In this document: positions 18,065 to 26,112 of the stretch, one piece after another | Position numbering within the stretch: the stretch's first letter is position 1 | How the letters are laid out: each line of letters begins with the position of its first letter | NCBI RefSeq assembly: GCF_900100925.1 | Contig: NZ_FNKO01000002.1 | Coordinates: 806,001-870,000 of the forward strand | Direction of reading: 5' to 3' | DNA from: Actinopolyspora saharensis | GTDB lineage: Bacteria; Actinomycetota; Actinomycetes; Mycobacteriales; Pseudonocardiaceae | DNA: 64,000 nucleotides | Notes under the pieces: model-generated | What the model was told of the DNA's origin: nothing | What the model saw: the letters and a program-made list of their open reading frames with translations, nothing else | The model's database searches: none | Program-made: the position numbers and the translations under genes

Positions 18065-19443
18065 GCCGGGACACGCGTCTCGTCCTGCCGGTCGTACTGT
18101 GCGCGACCTTCATGCAACTGCTCGACGTGACGATCGTCCAGGTCGCCATCGAGTCGATCCGACATGACCTGCGGGCGGACACCGGCACGTTGCAACTCGT
18201 CCTGGCAGGCTACACGCTCACCTACGCGTGCCTGCTGATCACCGCAGGCAGGCTCGGCGACCGGTACGGTTACCGACTCCTGTTCGTCACCGGGATGTCG
18301 GTGTTCACGGTGGCCTCGGTGAGCTGTGCCGCGGCACCCACGGCGGCTCTGCTCATCGTGGCCCGACTCGTCCAGGGCGCGGGCAGCGGCTTGATGGCCC
18401 CGCAGGTGCTGTCACTCATCCAGACGGCGTTGCCCGAGCGACGGCGGTCGCACGCGCTCGGGCTTTTCGGTGCCACGATGGGCATCGCCTCACTCACCGG
18501 TCCGCTCCTGGGGGGATTGCTGCTCAAAGCAGACCTCTTCGGCCTCGGCTGGCGAACAATCTTCCTGATCAATGTGCCGGTCTGCCTGTTCGCCCTGGTC
18601 GGCTCCATCCGACTGCCCACCGCGCGCGCCGTTGCCGACCGGCGGATCGACCCGACCGGCGTGGTACTCACCACGACCGGGCTGGGGCTGCTGGTCCTGC
18701 CGCTGACGATCGGCGCGGGTGCAGGCTGGCCGATCTGGACCTGGCTGTGCCTCGGTGCCTCGTCGGTCATCCTGGCGGCGCTCGTGCGCACGCAGCTACG
18801 CAGTCGCGAGCCGCTGCTGCACCCCAGCGTGTTTCAGGACCACACCGCCCGCACCGGCACCCTGCTGGTCTTCGCGTTCAACGCCGGAGTGCCGTCGTTC
18901 ACCTACGTGCTGTTCCTGCACCTGCAATCCACGCTCGGCTACCCGCCGCTCGAGGCCGCCCTCGTGTCGATTCCCTACCCCGCAGCGGCGGTGGTTGGCA
19001 GCCGCGTCTCGACGCGGATCGCCGCGCGCTTCGGCATCCGGCTGCTCACCGCGTCCGCGACGCTGCTCTCCCTGGTCACGGCGGCACTCAGTACCGGGGC
19101 CGGTGACCACCGGTGGGCACTCCTGCTGCTGCTCGCGGTCGGTGGAGCCGCGCTCGGCGCCTTCACCGCGTCGGTGTTCTCCGTCGTGCTGTCCGAGGTC
19201 CAGCCTGCAGCCATCGGCTCGACTTCCGGACTGCTGCCCACGGCGCAGCAACTCGGCGGCACCGCAGGGGTGACGCTCGGCGGGCTCGTCTTCACCACGT
19301 CGGCCCCGTCGACCGCGTTCGAGCACGCGATGATCTACGAAACGATCATTTTCCTGGCGAGTTCCGTGATCAGCGTCAGGCTCGGCCGAATCTCCGCAAC
19401 GAGCGGGTCGCACCGTGCGGGCGCGGAGATCGCGACCGGCTAG
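18061..19443 (+). CDS. MFS drug exporter, DHA2 (EmrB/QacA) family
   Basis: The 460-residue integral membrane protein has about 13-14 hydrophobic segments. The DHA2 motif appears in helix 1 (LLDVTIVQVAI), the GRLGDRYG loop motif A lies near residue 65, and a RLVQGAGSGLMAPQVLSLI motif C-like segment follows. These proton antiporters export hydrophobic drugs. The gene overlaps the hydrolase gene by four bases, so export of a product or inhibitor related to that hydrolase is likely. Nothing in the sequence fixes the substrate. Confidence 0.88.
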   Translation: MSRDTRLVLPVVLCATFMQLLDVTIVQVAIESIRHDLRADTGTLQLVLAGYTLTYACLLITAGRLGDRYGYRLLFVTGMSVFTVASVSCAAAPTAALLIVARLVQGAGSGLMAPQVLSLIQTALPERRRSHALGLFGATMGIASLTGPLLGGLLLKADLFGLGWRTIFLINVPVCLFALVGSIRLPTARAVADRRIDPTGVVLTTTGLGLLVLPLTIGAGAGWPIWTWLCLGASSVILAALVRTQLRSREPLLHPSVFQDHTARTGTLLVFAFNAGVPSFTYVLFLHLQSTLGYPPLEAALVSIPYPAAAVVGSRVSTRIAARFGIRLLTASATLLSLVTAALSTGAGDHRWALLLLLAVGGAALGAFTASVFSVVLSEVQPAAIGSTSGLLPTAQQLGGTAGVTLGGLVFTTSAPSTAFEHAMIYETIIFLASSVISVRLGRISATSGSHRAGAEIATG

Positions 19444-19591
19444 CGGGGTGCTCATCGAGTTGCGCTCGAGGAGGTGGTTCTCACCGCGTCCTCGAGCCGG
19501 CTCACCGAAGCACGCGGATGCGGGGGCATCGCAGCGGGGGCGATGCCTCGTCGGGCACAGAGCTCGTCGATCGGGCATTCGCCGCACACGC

Positions 19592-19622
19592 AAAAAGCCC
19601 GGTACTCGCCTGAGTACCGGGC
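19592..19622 (-). terminator. Intrinsic terminator of tRNA-Ala
   Basis: On the minus strand an 11-base-pair perfect stem (19597-19622) with a 4-base loop is followed by five T residues (A run at 19592-19596 on the plus strand). It lies 22 bases beyond the tRNA 3' end, a textbook terminator. Confidence 0.92.
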
Positions 19623-19643
19623 CTGCGATCCACTGCCTCGAAG

Positions 19644-19716
19644 TGGAGCTGCGGGGAATCGAACCCCGGACCTTCTCGATGCGAACGAGACGCGCTACCA
19701 ACTGCGCTACAGCCCC
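19644..19716 (-). tRNA. tRNA-Ala (anticodon CGC)
   Basis: The minus strand folds into a full 73-base cloverleaf. The acceptor arms pair with a G3:U70 wobble, the main alanine identity element. The anticodon stem TCTCG/CGAGA encloses loop TTCGCAT, giving anticodon CGC (reads GCG). The T arm has the GGTTCGAATCC-type core. CCA is not encoded. A clear terminator follows. No integrase gene or attachment duplicate is seen near it. Confidence 0.97.
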
Positions 19717-19807
19717 GTGGCTCCCCGGCTGTCCTCACCGAGTGCTTGTACAGCATAGCAACCGTCTCAGCCGGGCGAGCACCCCCCCTCCAAAACAACG
19801 AGAGGCA

Positions 19808-20656
19808 TCATTCTCCCACCGCACGGCGGTACGGCTGCCAGAGTCGATCGTCCAGCTCGTCGAACTCCGGATCCTCGTCGTCGATGTCCAGAACCTCCAC
19901 CCCGGAGCCGCTCCGGACGTGGGAGTTCCCGACGCCCCACCCGGACTCGGAATCGGCGGGGTCCTCCACGTCCTCCGCGGCGGCGGAGGCCTCCGCACGG
20001 GAGGGTTCGGGGCTGTCGTGCTCCTGCTCGGAGCGCGGCCGCTCCCCGTTCATCCGAGCCAGCCTGCGGTTGCGCACGTCCTCCTCGATCCGCACCTGCC
20101 GCCGCAGGTACCCCAGGTAGCCGATCAGGGACAGATCGACGATCCCGTGGAACCACCACAGCACCGACCAGAAGAACCCGGCCAGCAAAGCGGTCAGCAC
20201 GGCCACGACGAGCATCACGAGCACGATCCGCTGTCTGCGGGCGTACTTGGTCCGCGCGGCCAGAGCGGCTGCGTCCGGGTCGAACCCACCGCGTCCGGGG
20301 CGGTAACGGCGCCCGGAACGAACCTCCTCGCCACGCACACCGCGCCACTGCTCCTCGTCGGGCGCGTCGAAATCCTCGTCGAGATCCTCGTCGAGCTCGG
20401 CGCCGTCCGTGTCGTCGTGCGCCGTGTTCGGATCGACCTTGCCTTCACTGTCGGGCATCGCGAGCGCCTCCTTGCCCTTGTTCCCGCTCGAACCGCCGGT
20501 CGACGCGGAGCGACGTTCCCCACCGCGGCGAATCACCCGTGCGGACAGGGCGGTGTCCGTCGTACGGGAAACCTCCTGCCTGCGACGCGCGAACATGGGC
20601 ACCAGAACGATGAGCCATGCCGCCGCGAGTGCCACGAAAATCAGCGAGCTGAGCAC
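19808..20656 (-). CDS. sepX: Gephyrin-like protein receptor GlpR / divisome membrane protein SepX
   Basis: The 282-residue protein has an N-terminal membrane helix (LSSLIFVALAAAWLIVLVP) followed by FARRRQEV and RVIRRG, the characteristic start of SepX (Streptomyces) and GlpR (Corynebacterium). An acidic linker and two further membrane helices (about residues 150-195, ending before LGYLRRQVRIEEDVR) come next, then a cytoplasmic tail. These proteins act at the septum and bind the gephyrin-like protein Glp. Glp is encoded two genes upstream on the same strand, which supports the call. GTG 20656 is chosen because it begins the conserved N terminus; a GGAGG lies upstream. Confidence 0.82.
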   Translation of the reverse strand: MLSSLIFVALAAAWLIVLVPMFARRRQEVSRTTDTALSARVIRRGGERRSASTGGSSGNKGKEALAMPDSEGKVDPNTAHDDTDGAELDEDLDEDFDAPDEEQWRGVRGEEVRSGRRYRPGRGGFDPDAAALAARTKYARRQRIVLVMLVVAVLTALLAGFFWSVLWWFHGIVDLSLIGYLGYLRRQVRIEEDVRNRRLARMNGERPRSEQEHDSPEPSRAEASAAAEDVEDPADSESGWGVGNSHVRSGSGVEVLDIDDEDPEFDELDDRLWQPYRRAVGE

Positions 20657-20853
20657 ACCTCGCCACCTCCCCCTGGCAAACGGCGGCACACACCTGCACT
20701 GTCCACGTTATCCAGAACGTTCATCCCCGTCTTGGAGACACGCCGCCGACGATCGGTTCCCTCGAACAACGACAATCCCACGAAGGAAGCAACACCGGAC
20801 TCCGCGTGCGCAACAACTCGGCCCCGTCCCCACTCGAACGGAGGAGTGCGCAG

Positions 20854-21519
20854 TCAGGGCCGCCGCGCCCGCCCGGAACGGACCAGCGCGCTCGTCACCC
20901 CGTCGGGGATCTCCTCCGCGGTCAACGCGTAAACCAGGTGGTCCCGCCACGCCCCTGCCACGTCGAGGTACCGCTCGAACAGCCCCTCGCGCCGGAACCC
21001 CGCCTTCTCCAGCACGCGAACGCTCGACGTGTTCTCCGGGCGCACAGTGGCCTCCAGCCGATGCAGCCCGACGGGTCCGAAGCAGTGGTCCACCGCCAGG
21101 GCCAGCGCAGCCGTGGCCACCCCGTTCCCCGCCGCGGCGCTGGAGACCCAGTACCCGATCCAGCCGGAGCGGAGCGCGCCCCGGATGATGTTTCCCACCG
21201 TCAACTGACCGACCAGCGCCCCGTCCAGGGTGATCACGAAGGGCAGCACGTATCCCCGCCGGGCCATCCCGCGCAAGGCGGTCCACTGGCCGAACCACGC
21301 CGAGGCCGCGTTGCGCTGCTGCCAGTCACCGCCCGAGGGCTCCCAGCGGCGCAGGTGCTCCCTGTCCCGCAGCCGTATCCCGCTCCAGTCGGTGGCGTCC
21401 CGCAACCGCGGAGGGCGCAGGCCCACCCCGCCCCCCTCGGCCACCAGCGGCCCGAGGCGGGCGGGCCACCCAGGGTGCCTGCCCGCTGCCGGATCGGGGC
21501 TCGGGACGGGTCCCGCCAT
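20854..21519 (-). CDS. rimJ: GNAT family acetyltransferase, RimJ/RimL type
   Basis: The 221-residue GNAT protein shows LRPPRLRDATDW at the start of the fold, a GNGVATAALALAVDHCF acetyl-CoA-binding turn and the RimJ/RimL signature LEATVRPENTSSVRVLEKAGFRREGLFERYLDVAGAWRDHLVYAL. It probably N-acetylates a ribosomal protein or another N terminus. It lies between glp and sepX in an arrangement also seen in mycobacteria, where the gene is called rimJ. The real substrate is not proven. Confidence 0.86.
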   Translation of the reverse strand: MAGPVPSPDPAAGRHPGWPARLGPLVAEGGGVGLRPPRLRDATDWSGIRLRDREHLRRWEPSGGDWQQRNAASAWFGQWTALRGMARRGYVLPFVITLDGALVGQLTVGNIIRGALRSGWIGYWVSSAAAGNGVATAALALAVDHCFGPVGLHRLEATVRPENTSSVRVLEKAGFRREGLFERYLDVAGAWRDHLVYALTAEEIPDGVTSALVRSGRARRP

Positions 21520-21607
21520 GGCTTGCCTGCGCTCCCATCGGACGAAGCACTGCTACTCGGACCAAAAAACCGCGAGCCCGGCGACACGCACCCTCGCGGC
21601 GACTCGT

Positions 21608-22831
21608 TCAGGAACGTTGGGACAGGAAACTGACCCGGAGGCGCTCGCCGGGCGTGGCTTCGCTCACCTCCTCGTCGAGCGTCATGAGGCAGTTGGCCTC
21701 GGCCAAGGGCGCCAGCAGGTGCTCCTCCGAACCGCCGACCGGTTGCACCAGATAATCCCCGCCCTCGGAGTCCCGCAGCAACCTGCCGCGCACGAAACCA
21801 CGTCGCCCCTTCATGGAGGAGACCGGCGAGACGAGTTCGGCCGTGATGACCCGGCGGTGCGGATTGGACTTGCCCAGCGCCGAGCGGATGATCGGACGCA
21901 CCAGCACCTCGAACCCCACGAACGCGCTCACGGGGTTGGCCGGCAGCAGGAAGGTCGGAACGCGGTCCGGCCCCAGCAGCCCGAAGCCCTGCGCGGAGCC
22001 GGGGTGCATCGCCACCCGCTCGGTGTCCAGCTCGCCCAGCTCGGACAGGCAGGACCGAACACGGCTTCCCACCGATCCCCCCGCGCCGCCCGCTATGACG
22101 ACGATCTCGGACAGCAGCAGCCTGCCCTCGACCACCTCCCTGAGGCGCTTCGGGTCGAAGCCGACGATTCCCACTCGCGTGACCTCCGCGCCCGCGTCCC
22201 TGGCCGCGGCGGCCAGCGCGTAGGAGTTCACGTCGTAGACCTGCTCCGTCCCGGGAGTGCCGCCCGGGTCCACCAACTCGTCGCCCAGCGAGATCACCGA
22301 GACGCGCGGCTTCGGCTGCACCAGCACCTTCTCCCGGCCGACGGCGGCGAGCATGGCCACCTGCGCGGGACCGATCGCGGTTCCCCGCCGCACGGCGACG
22401 TCACCCTCCCGCACGTCGTCGCCCTCGCGCCGGACGAACGCGGCGGAGGGGACCGAACGCAGCACGGTGATCCGATCCGACCCCCACTCCGTGTCCTCGA
22501 CCGGGACGACGGCGTCCGCCAGGGTCGGCAACGGCGCCCCGGTTCCGACGTGGACGGCCTGGCCGGGCTGGAGCCTGCGGGACTGCCGCGAGCCCGCCGC
22601 GGCGTCCCCCGCGACGGGGAGCACGGCGGGCTCGGTGTCCGCGTGCTTGACGTCGACGCTCCGCACGGCGTATCCGTCCACGGCTGCCTGGTCCGCCTTC
22701 GGAAGCGCTCGCTCGGCGACCACCTCCTCCGCGCACGACAACCCCTGCGCCTCCGCTATCGCCACCCGAACAGGTGAAGGCCGCACGGCGGCCGCGAGTA
22801 TCCGTGCAAGCTGCTCATCCACTGATCTCAT
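21608..22831 (-). CDS. glp: Gephyrin-like molybdotransferase Glp (MoeA family)
   Basis: The 407-residue MoeA/gephyrin-fold protein shows SVDEQLARIL at the start, KADQAAVDGYAVR, GQAVHVGTGAPLP, VPVEDTE, SVISLGDELVDPG and LLPANPVSAFVGFEVLVRP. The usual GGxSxGxxD loop of MoeA is changed to GGAGGSVGSRV, without the Asp at that place, so molybdenum insertion is doubtful. In Corynebacterium the homologue binds GlpR and links to cell division. ATG 22831 is chosen because the conserved start follows it. galU and rimJ flank it on the same strand. Confidence 0.85.
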   Translation of the reverse strand: MRSVDEQLARILAAAVRPSPVRVAIAEAQGLSCAEEVVAERALPKADQAAVDGYAVRSVDVKHADTEPAVLPVAGDAAAGSRQSRRLQPGQAVHVGTGAPLPTLADAVVPVEDTEWGSDRITVLRSVPSAAFVRREGDDVREGDVAVRRGTAIGPAQVAMLAAVGREKVLVQPKPRVSVISLGDELVDPGGTPGTEQVYDVNSYALAAAARDAGAEVTRVGIVGFDPKRLREVVEGRLLLSEIVVIAGGAGGSVGSRVRSCLSELGELDTERVAMHPGSAQGFGLLGPDRVPTFLLPANPVSAFVGFEVLVRPIIRSALGKSNPHRRVITAELVSPVSSMKGRRGFVRGRLLRDSEGGDYLVQPVGGSEEHLLAPLAEANCLMTLDEEVSEATPGERLRVSFLSQRS

Positions 22832-22898
22832 GGCTGTCGACCTCTTCCGCGAAGACACTGTTGCCGCGCGAGCCGGAACCGGCACGGTGCGGCGGAAA

Positions 22899-23822
22899 TC
22901 AGCTCCGATCCAACCGCTGCCCCAGCCACTCCCGCAGTTCCGACGCGTACTCGGAATCCCGCAGGGCGAAGTCCACCGCAGCCTTCAGGAATCCGCCAGG
23001 ATTTCCCAGGTCGTGTCGCGCACCTTGGTGGACCACAACGTGTACCGGGTGCCCCTCGGCGATCAGCAACGCTACGGCATCGGTCAGTTGCAGTTCACCG
23101 CCGGCACCCGGCTCGATGCGGCGCAGCGCGTCGAAGACCGCCCGATCGAGCAGATAACGCCCCGCGGCGGCCAGGTTCGAGGGCGCGTCGGCCGGGTCGG
23201 GCTTCTCGACCATCCCGTGCACCCGCTTGACGCCGGGATCGTCCGTCTCGGAGACCTCGAAGATCCCGTAGGAGGTGGTGCGCTCGGGCGGGACGTCGAA
23301 AGCGCACAGCACGCTGCCTCCGTGGCGGGCACGCACCTCGGACATCCTCGTGAGCACGTCCGGTTCGCCCTCCTGCTCCGGATAGACCAGGTCGTCCGGA
23401 AGCAGGACGGCGACGGCATCGTCGGAGTCGTCGAGGTTGTCCTCGGCGCACCCGACCGCGTGTCCCAGCCCCAGCGCCTTCTCCTGGAAGGCCACCTCGG
23501 CCTCGATCAGCTCGGGAGCTCTGCGCACCTTGCGCAGCAGCTCGTTCTTGCCCCGCTCCTCCAGCGTCGCCTCGAGCTCCGGGTTCCGCTGGAAGTGATC
23601 GATGACCGAACGCTTGTCCGGGGCCGTGACTACCACCATTCGGTCGGCCCCCGCCTCGGCGGCCTCGGCGGCGACCAGCTCGATGCCGGGAGTGTCGATC
23701 ACCGGGAGCAGTTCCTTGGGGACCGATTTCGTCGTCGGCAAGAAGCGCGTGCCCAGTCCGGCCGCGGGCACGATCACGGTGCGGAAGCCCGCAGCCGTTC
23801 GCGAGTTCGTCTGACTACTCAT
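22899..23822 (-). CDS. galU: UTP-glucose-1-phosphate uridylyltransferase
   Basis: The 307-residue nucleotidyltransferase makes UDP-glucose from UTP and glucose 1-phosphate. Diagnostic segments are the N-terminal AAGLGTRFLPTTKSVPKELL, a VVVTAPDKRSVIDHF strand, a QEKALGLGHAV segment, LLPDDLV, and the C-terminal GNPGGFLKAAVDFALR. UDP-glucose supplies cell-wall glycans and, with GalT encoded 6.5 kb away, the Leloir pathway. The ATG lies in a 39-base divergent gap shared with the folate enzyme gene, with a palindrome between them. Confidence 0.95.
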   Translation of the reverse strand: MSSQTNSRTAAGFRTVIVPAAGLGTRFLPTTKSVPKELLPVIDTPGIELVAAEAAEAGADRMVVVTAPDKRSVIDHFQRNPELEATLEERGKNELLRKVRRAPELIEAEVAFQEKALGLGHAVGCAEDNLDDSDDAVAVLLPDDLVYPEQEGEPDVLTRMSEVRARHGGSVLCAFDVPPERTTSYGIFEVSETDDPGVKRVHGMVEKPDPADAPSNLAAAGRYLLDRAVFDALRRIEPGAGGELQLTDAVALLIAEGHPVHVVVHQGARHDLGNPGGFLKAAVDFALRDSEYASELREWLGQRLDRS

Positions 23823-23834
23823 AACACGCGAGCC

Positions 23835-23849
23835 TAGCGATATTCGCTA
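23835..23849. promoter_or_regulatory. Palindrome in the galU / 5-FTHF cyclo-ligase divergent gap
   Basis: A perfect 6-3-6 inverted repeat (TAGCGA-TAT-TCGCTA) lies in the 39-base gap. Because it is symmetric it offers a TAGCGAT-like -10 element in both directions. It could be a shared bidirectional promoter core or an operator. No transcription start is known from the sequence. Confidence 0.4.
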
Positions 23850-23861
23850 CCCTTCGTCGCT

Positions 23862-24458
23862 GTGACGCTCTCCGCTGACGAATTGGCCCGAAAAGAGCAG
23901 TGGCGCCGCGAGCTGACCGCGGGGCGCTCCGCCACATCGGGAAACGCGCGTGCCGAAGCCAACGAAGCCCTGCGCACAGCCGTGCTGGAGCACCTGAGGT
24001 ACTCGGGTGCGACGACCGTGTGCGCCTACGTCCCCGTCGGTTCCGAACCGGGTTCGCTGGAGCTGGTCGACGGGATCCGCGAGCACGGCTGTCGCGTGCT
24101 GTTGCCCATCGTGACCGGCAGGCAGCCGCTGGAGTGGGCCGAGTACACCGGCCCCGACTCGCTGAGTCGCGCCGGTTTCGGCCTGCTGGAGCCGAACAAC
24201 TCCCCGCTCGGGATCGATGCGATCTCGACGGCCGGGCTGGTGCTGGTCCCCGCTCTCGCCGTGGACCGGCGCGGGGTCCGCCTGGGCAAGGGCGCGGGCT
24301 ACTACGACAGGTCGCTGCCGCTGGCGTCCGGGACGGCCGACCTGCTGGCCGTGGTCCGGGACGAGGAGTTCGTCGAGAACCTGCCCGCCGAGGCGCACGA
24401 CGTGCGGGTGCACGGCGTGTTCACCCCGAGCGGAGGACTGTCCCCCCTGCCCAGGTGA
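23862..24458 (+). CDS. 5-formyltetrahydrofolate cyclo-ligase
   Basis: The 198-residue ATP-dependent enzyme converts 5-formyl-THF to 5,10-methenyl-THF. The first helix carries RKEQWRRELTAGR, the middle has a TTVCAYVPVGSEP strand, and the C-terminal signature is LAVDRRGVRLGKGAGYYDRSL, a nucleotide-binding loop. GTG 23862 is the only reasonable start, only 39 bases from galU. The order galU, cyclo-ligase, Ruc-like protein matches mycobacteria as I recall (Rv0993-Rv0991c). Confidence 0.92.
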   Translation: MTLSADELARKEQWRRELTAGRSATSGNARAEANEALRTAVLEHLRYSGATTVCAYVPVGSEPGSLELVDGIREHGCRVLLPIVTGRQPLEWAEYTGPDSLSRAGFGLLEPNNSPLGIDAISTAGLVLVPALAVDRRGVRLGKGAGYYDRSLPLASGTADLLAVVRDEEFVENLPAEAHDVRVHGVFTPSGGLSPLPR

Positions 24459-24567
24459 GCGGCCTTCCGACCACCCGAAGGCGCGGAGGGCGACCGTGGC
24501 ATCCTCGTGCGGCGCACTGTGACGCAGACCTGTTTGCGCCGGTAGCCCGGTGTGACGCATTATCGTA

Positions 24568-24594
24568 TTGGCACTCGAGCTTCGAGAGTGCCAA
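24568..24594. promoter_or_regulatory. CIRCE element (HrcA operator) upstream of the Ruc-like gene
   Basis: A perfect inverted repeat, TTGGCACTC, nine bases, GAGTGCCAA, has the length and spacing of the CIRCE heat-shock operator (consensus TTAGCACTC-N9-GAGTGCTAA; one symmetric change per arm). HrcA binds CIRCE in front of chaperone genes. It ends 92 bases before the GTG of the zinc-ribbon gene, so that gene is probably heat inducible. Confidence 0.88.
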
Positions 24595-24686
24595 AGTACG
24601 TCGATGTCAGTGTCCGGGGACAGGCACAGCGTGCCGCCACGAGCGACGCTCGCGCGTCGCCGTCCGATTCCGGAGGTATGAGACCC

Positions 24687-25034
24687 GTGCCCACTTATCA
24701 GTACGCCTGCACCGAGTGCGGGCACGACTTCGAGACCTTCCAATCGCTCAGCGAGAACTCGCTGACCGAGTGCCCGGAGTGCTCCGGCAAGCTGCGCAAG
24801 CTGTTCAACGCGGTGGGGGTCGTTTTCAAGGGCAGCGGGTTCTACCGCACCGACAGCCGGAACTCCAACTCCTCCAGCGAGTCCGCCTCCTCCGCGAACT
24901 CCTCCGGAGACTCCTCCGGCGGTTCGAGTCCCTCGAACGGGGGTTCGGGCTCCTCCGACTCCTCCGGTTCCTCCTCTTCCGGGGACTCCGGCGGCTCCGG
25001 CGCTCAGACGCAGGCTTCCGCCGCGTCGAACTGA
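24687..25034 (+). CDS. ruc: FmdB-type zinc-ribbon protein, Ruc-like redox-regulated chaperone
   Basis: The 115-residue protein begins PTYQYACTECGHDFE and has a second CPEC pair at about residues 29-32, so four Cys form one zinc ribbon. The half after residue 55 is almost only Ser, Gly and Asn and is predicted to be disordered. M. tuberculosis Rv0991c (Ruc) has this layout and acts as a chaperone when oxidised. CIRCE upstream and the same neighbours support orthology. GTG 24687 is chosen: GGAGGT ends directly before ATG 24678 (no spacing) but nine bases before the GTG. Confidence 0.84.
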   Translation: MPTYQYACTECGHDFETFQSLSENSLTECPECSGKLRKLFNAVGVVFKGSGFYRTDSRNSNSSSESASSANSSGDSSGGSSPSNGGSGSSDSSGSSSSGDSGGSGAQTQASAASN

Positions 25035-25200
25035 GGATGGCCACCGGGTGGCTCCGCGCACCGGAGGGGCGCGCGGAGTCGCCATCCGTCCACAGGGTCC
25101 CGATCCGTCCACGGATCGGACGATCGAGGGCTTCGACGCTTCCCACACCGCCCTAAGTTCGGCGGTGTGCTCTTCACAGCGGTGAACGAAAGGAAGCGTC

Positions 25201-25863
25201 ATGGCGAGCCGAACCGGCGGAGCCGAACCACGGCTCGGTGCACGACTGCGGGACCGCATCCGCGGTGCTCTGCCGTTCGGCGGACGCAGGGTCACCCTGC
25301 TGCGCCGTTTCGCGGCGGGAGGACTGCTGCTCACCGCGGTGGTGCTCGCCCTGCCCCTCGCCCCGGCCACCGGCAGGCGAGGCGAGCCCGTGCTGACAGC
25401 GGCTCACGAGCTGAGTCCGGGCACGGAGCTCACGGCCGACGATCTCGCCGTCCGGCGGGTGCCCAGCGGGCTGGTGCCGGAGGGCACCCTGCGCGACCGG
25501 GAGCGCGTCGTCGGCGAAGTCCTTGCACATGCCCTCCGGAAGGGCGCGCCCCTGACCGATCTGAGCCTGCTCGAGAACGCGCTGGCCCACGTCACGGCGG
25601 AGGACGGCGGACAGGCCGCTGTCGTGCTGCGTCCCGCGGAGACCGGGCTCGCGGAACTGCTCCGCCCCGGGGCACGCGTCGACATCGTCACCGAGCGGAA
25701 CGGGCGGTCCGCCGTGCTGGCCGAACGTGCCGCCGTCGTCAGCACGCACCCCGCGGAGGAGGGCGAGCAGGCCGCCCTCGTCGTGGTGAGCCTCGATCGT
25801 GCGCGGGCCGCGGAAGTTGCCGCGGCGAAGCTCAGCGGCCCGCTGACGCTGACACTGCGCTAG
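25201..25863 (+). CDS. SAF-domain protein, CpaB-like
   Basis: The 220-residue protein has one N-terminal membrane helix (about residues 36-55, FAAGGLLLTAVVLALPLA) and then a SAF domain (about 62-125; ELSPGTELTADDLAVRRVP, GEVLAHALRKGAPLT). It resembles the N-terminal half of the CpaB/RcpC Flp-pilus assembly protein, and a short C-terminal part (VLRPAETGLAELLRPGARVDIV) also matches RcpC. No other pilus gene is present. The gene begins after AAAGGAAGCGTC. A hairpin follows the stop. A role at the cell surface is inferred. Confidence 0.8.
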   Translation: MASRTGGAEPRLGARLRDRIRGALPFGGRRVTLLRRFAAGGLLLTAVVLALPLAPATGRRGEPVLTAAHELSPGTELTADDLAVRRVPSGLVPEGTLRDRERVVGEVLAHALRKGAPLTDLSLLENALAHVTAEDGGQAAVVLRPAETGLAELLRPGARVDIVTERNGRSAVLAERAAVVSTHPAEEGEQAALVVVSLDRARAAEVAAAKLSGPLTLTLR

Positions 25864-25882
25864 GGGTCCGCCGACCGGACCC
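25864..25882 (+). terminator. Hairpin after the SAF-domain gene
   Basis: A 7-base-pair GC stem (left arm 25864-25870, right arm 25876-25882) with a 5-base loop begins right at the stop codon. There is no T-tract. It lies between this gene and a convergent small gene, so it is a likely terminator. Confidence 0.5.
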
Positions 25883-25911
25883 GCCGGGACGGGGCGAGCG
25901 GCGAACTTCGA

Positions 25912-26112
25912 TCAACCGTGGTGCGGAGGGCGGTTCTCCCGGTACCACGAGTCCCCGGTTCCGCCCTCCTGCCGATCACGCTCGTCGCCGGTGGTTTCCG
26001 GCAGCACGTCACCGAAGATCTCCGCGAGCTTCCTGGAGCGACGCGGACGCTGCGATTCCTCCGGAACCCGGTGTTGCCCCTCGGACACGAAAACCTCCTC
26101 CACGTCGTTCAC
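25912..26112 (-). CDS. Small conserved hypothetical protein ending WYRENRPPHHG
   Basis: The 66-residue hydrophilic protein has clusters VSEGQHRVPEESQRPRRSRKLAEIFGDVLPET and a C-terminal DSWYRENRPPHHG. It is not a shadow: both neighbours end here, the frame has a codon bias of its own, and a protein of this shape is familiar among actinomycetes next to SAF and MogA genes. No function is known. The convergent arrangement with the SAF gene leaves 48 bases between stops. The start is ATG 26112, preceded by GGAGAGG. Confidence 0.65.
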   Translation of the reverse strand: MNDVEEVFVSEGQHRVPEESQRPRRSRKLAEIFGDVLPETTGDERDRQEGGTGDSWYRENRPPHHG

